Positions 62,807 through 64,000 of a DNA stretch of 64,000 nt are shown here, one piece after another (positions within the stretch are counted from its first letter, which is position 1; each line of letters starts with the position of its first letter). The notes under the pieces were generated by a model that did no database searches, had not been told where the DNA came from, and saw only the letters and a program-made list of their open reading frames with translations. Both the position numbers and the translations under genes were made by a program. The stretch is from Candidatus Berkiella aquae. Its GTDB lineage: Bacteria; Pseudomonadota; Gammaproteobacteria; Berkiellales; Berkiellaceae. Location: NCBI RefSeq assembly GCF_001431295.2, contig NZ_LKAJ02000001.1, positions 2,728,001-2,792,000 on the forward strand, read 5' to 3'.

Positions 62807-64000
62807 ATGGACATTCAAAAAACATCGAACGACTCAGGGTTTGAAGTTGATTTTCGTTTATTTTTTGAATCAGTCCCAACACCTCATCTGATTCTTAAAG
62901 CGAATTCTCCTCATTTTACGATAGTTGCAGCAACGGACACTTATTTGCTGGCGACAAAAAAATCCAGAAAAAATCTCATTGGATTCAGCATTTTTGAAGC
63001 ATTCCCTGAAAATCCTGTTGATAAATCGACAACAGGCATGAAAGATTTGCGCACTTCATTAGATTTAGTATTACAAACAAAAACACCAGATGTTTTAGGT
63101 GTTCAACGCTATGATATTCCTGTACTTGAAAATGGAATTGAAACCTTTGAAATTAAATATTGGAGTCCAATTCAGGCTCCTATTTTTGACGCACAAGGAA
63201 ACGTTGTTTTTATTCTTCATCGTGTCGAAGACGTGACGGAATATATTTTGCTAAAGCAAAGCACACCAGATGAAAAGGTAAATTCTCTTCAAGCGCAAAG
63301 AGAAGCTGAAATTTTAAAAATGATGCGGCAAGTGAAGGAATCTAATCAGAATATTAAACTTGCAAATGAAACACTCGCACATCGTGAAAAAGAACTTGCA
63401 CAATTAAATGATCGCCTCAAAGAAATGGACCGCCTTAAAACAGAGTTTTTTTCTAATGTTTCTCATGAATTTAGAACGCCATTAACGCTGATGCTAGGTC
63501 CGATTGAGGATCTACTCGAGAATCAAGAGCTGTCTTACGAAATAAGGTCTCACCTAAATGTAGCACACAGAAATTCTATCCGTTTGCTGAAGTTAGTTAA
63601 TACCTTACTTGATTTTTCAAGGCTTGAAGCGGGGCGCATCCAGATTACCTATCGCCCAACCGATCTCACAAGATTCACATTAGATCTTGCAAGCAACTTT
63701 GATTCTGCTATTAATAAGGCCGGACTAAAATTCATTATTGACTGCGAAACATTGCCTGAAAATATTTATATTGATCCTAACTTATGGGATAAGGTGGTGC
63801 TTAATTTATTGTCAAACGCTATTAAACATACTTTCGAAGGCCATATTACAATTCAACTTCGTTGGATAAATAATCAAGCAGTGCTGACTGTTCAAGATAC
63901 CGGGATTGGCATACCAGCATCAGAAATCCCGCATTTATTCGAGCGGTTTTATCGGGTTGCCAATGCTAAATCACGTACCCACGAAGGAAGTGGCATAGGG
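62807..64000 (+). CDS. Sensor histidine kinase with PAS-like domain (partial, runs off window)
   Basis: 398 codons without stop to the window end. Residues about 10-145 form a PAS-like domain (FFESVPTPHLILKANSPHF; VFILHRVEDVTEY), then a coiled coil (about 165-215), the HisKA box F-F-S-N-V-S-H-E-F-R-T-P-L-T, and a HATPase domain: LLSNAIKHTF (N box), VLTVQDTGIGIP (G1) and the start of G2 at SRTHEGSGIG. Phospho-accepting His is in SHEFRTP. No transmembrane helix in the visible part, so cytosolic. The remainder, possibly with receiver or HPt domains, lies beyond the window. Confidence 0.9.
   Translation, partial: MDIQKTSNDSGFEVDFRLFFESVPTPHLILKANSPHFTIVAATDTYLLATKKSRKNLIGFSIFEAFPENPVDKSTTGMKDLRTSLDLVLQTKTPDVLGVQRYDIPVLENGIETFEIKYWSPIQAPIFDAQGNVVFILHRVEDVTEYILLKQSTPDEKVNSLQAQREAEILKMMRQVKESNQNIKLANETLAHREKELAQLNDRLKEMDRLKTEFFSNVSHEFRTPLTLMLGPIEDLLENQELSYEIRSHLNVAHRNSIRLLKLVNTLLDFSRLEAGRIQITYRPTDLTRFTLDLASNFDSAINKAGLKFIIDCETLPENIYIDPNLWDKVVLNLLSNAIKHTFEGHITIQLRWINNQAVLTVQDTGIGIPASEIPHLFERFYRVANAKSRTHEGSGIG

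Overview
The window is an AT-rich piece of a gammaproteobacterial chromosome. A few ordinary bacterial genes (Lhr helicase, ABC importer, SMR exporter, TetR/hemerythrin pair, NADAR protein, histidine kinase) are interspersed with many large, lysine- and glutamine-rich proteins of eukaryotic flavour. The latter include a Ras guanine-nucleotide exchange factor, a SopB/IpgD-type phosphoinositide phosphatase, two protein kinases, an ankyrin protein, two OTU-like cysteine proteases and two small proteins ending in CaaX boxes. This content fits an intracellular Legionellales bacterium (Legionella, Coxiella, or more likely the Berkiella lineage) that delivers effectors into a eukaryotic host. The lineage call is inference; no rRNA, tRNA, CRISPR array or recognisable insertion sequence was seen.

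Layout. 0-5.4 kb, minus strand: a glycan-type operon (methyltransferase, GT39-like membrane protein, sugar-nucleotide epimerase), a SidB-like alpha/beta hydrolase and a TrpR-like regulator. 5.5-20.7 kb: mostly unknown accessory proteins, with two OTU-like proteases flanking a double-glycine-leader peptide, coiled-coil proteins and a tandem pair of paralogues with an FExCNAANT motif; a beta-propeller-like secreted protein and an SMR exporter follow. 20.7-26 kb: Lhr helicase and a secreted protein. 26.2-36.2 kb: the most striking region, with a RasGEF protein, a basic coiled-coil protein, an ankyrin plus Cys/His-motif protein, a 109-residue protein ending CTIS, the phosphoinositide phosphatase and a 110-residue protein ending KKKKRMCHIL. 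36.3-42 kb: a secreted peptide, a GNAT, an aromatic amino acid type ABC importer preceded by a Tyr/Phe-rich leader ORF, an HNH/EndoVII-type nuclease and a methyltransferase. 42-48 kb: a second Cys/His-motif protein, a protein kinase, a HARTF-repeat protein and a coiled-coil membrane protein. 48-58.5 kb: DUF1328, NADAR, small membrane protein, amine oxidase, an internally duplicated protein, a LuxR-type regulator, a 1022-residue kinase/glycosyltransferase-like fusion, and a TetR/hemerythrin divergon with a clear palindromic operator. 58.7-64 kb: an operon of outer-membrane barrel, methyltransferase and a degenerate cyanophycin-synthetase-like ATP-grasp ligase, then a histidine kinase running off the window.

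Working together (inference). The 26-36 kb block could form a host-membrane signalling module: prenylated small proteins anchored on membranes, a RasGEF activating a host small GTPase, and a phosphoinositide phosphatase changing lipid identity. Four small proteins share a helical module with matching residue spacing, two of them with CaaX boxes. Most putative effectors also end in a short basic tail absent from the housekeeping genes here, which may be part of a lineage-specific export signal.
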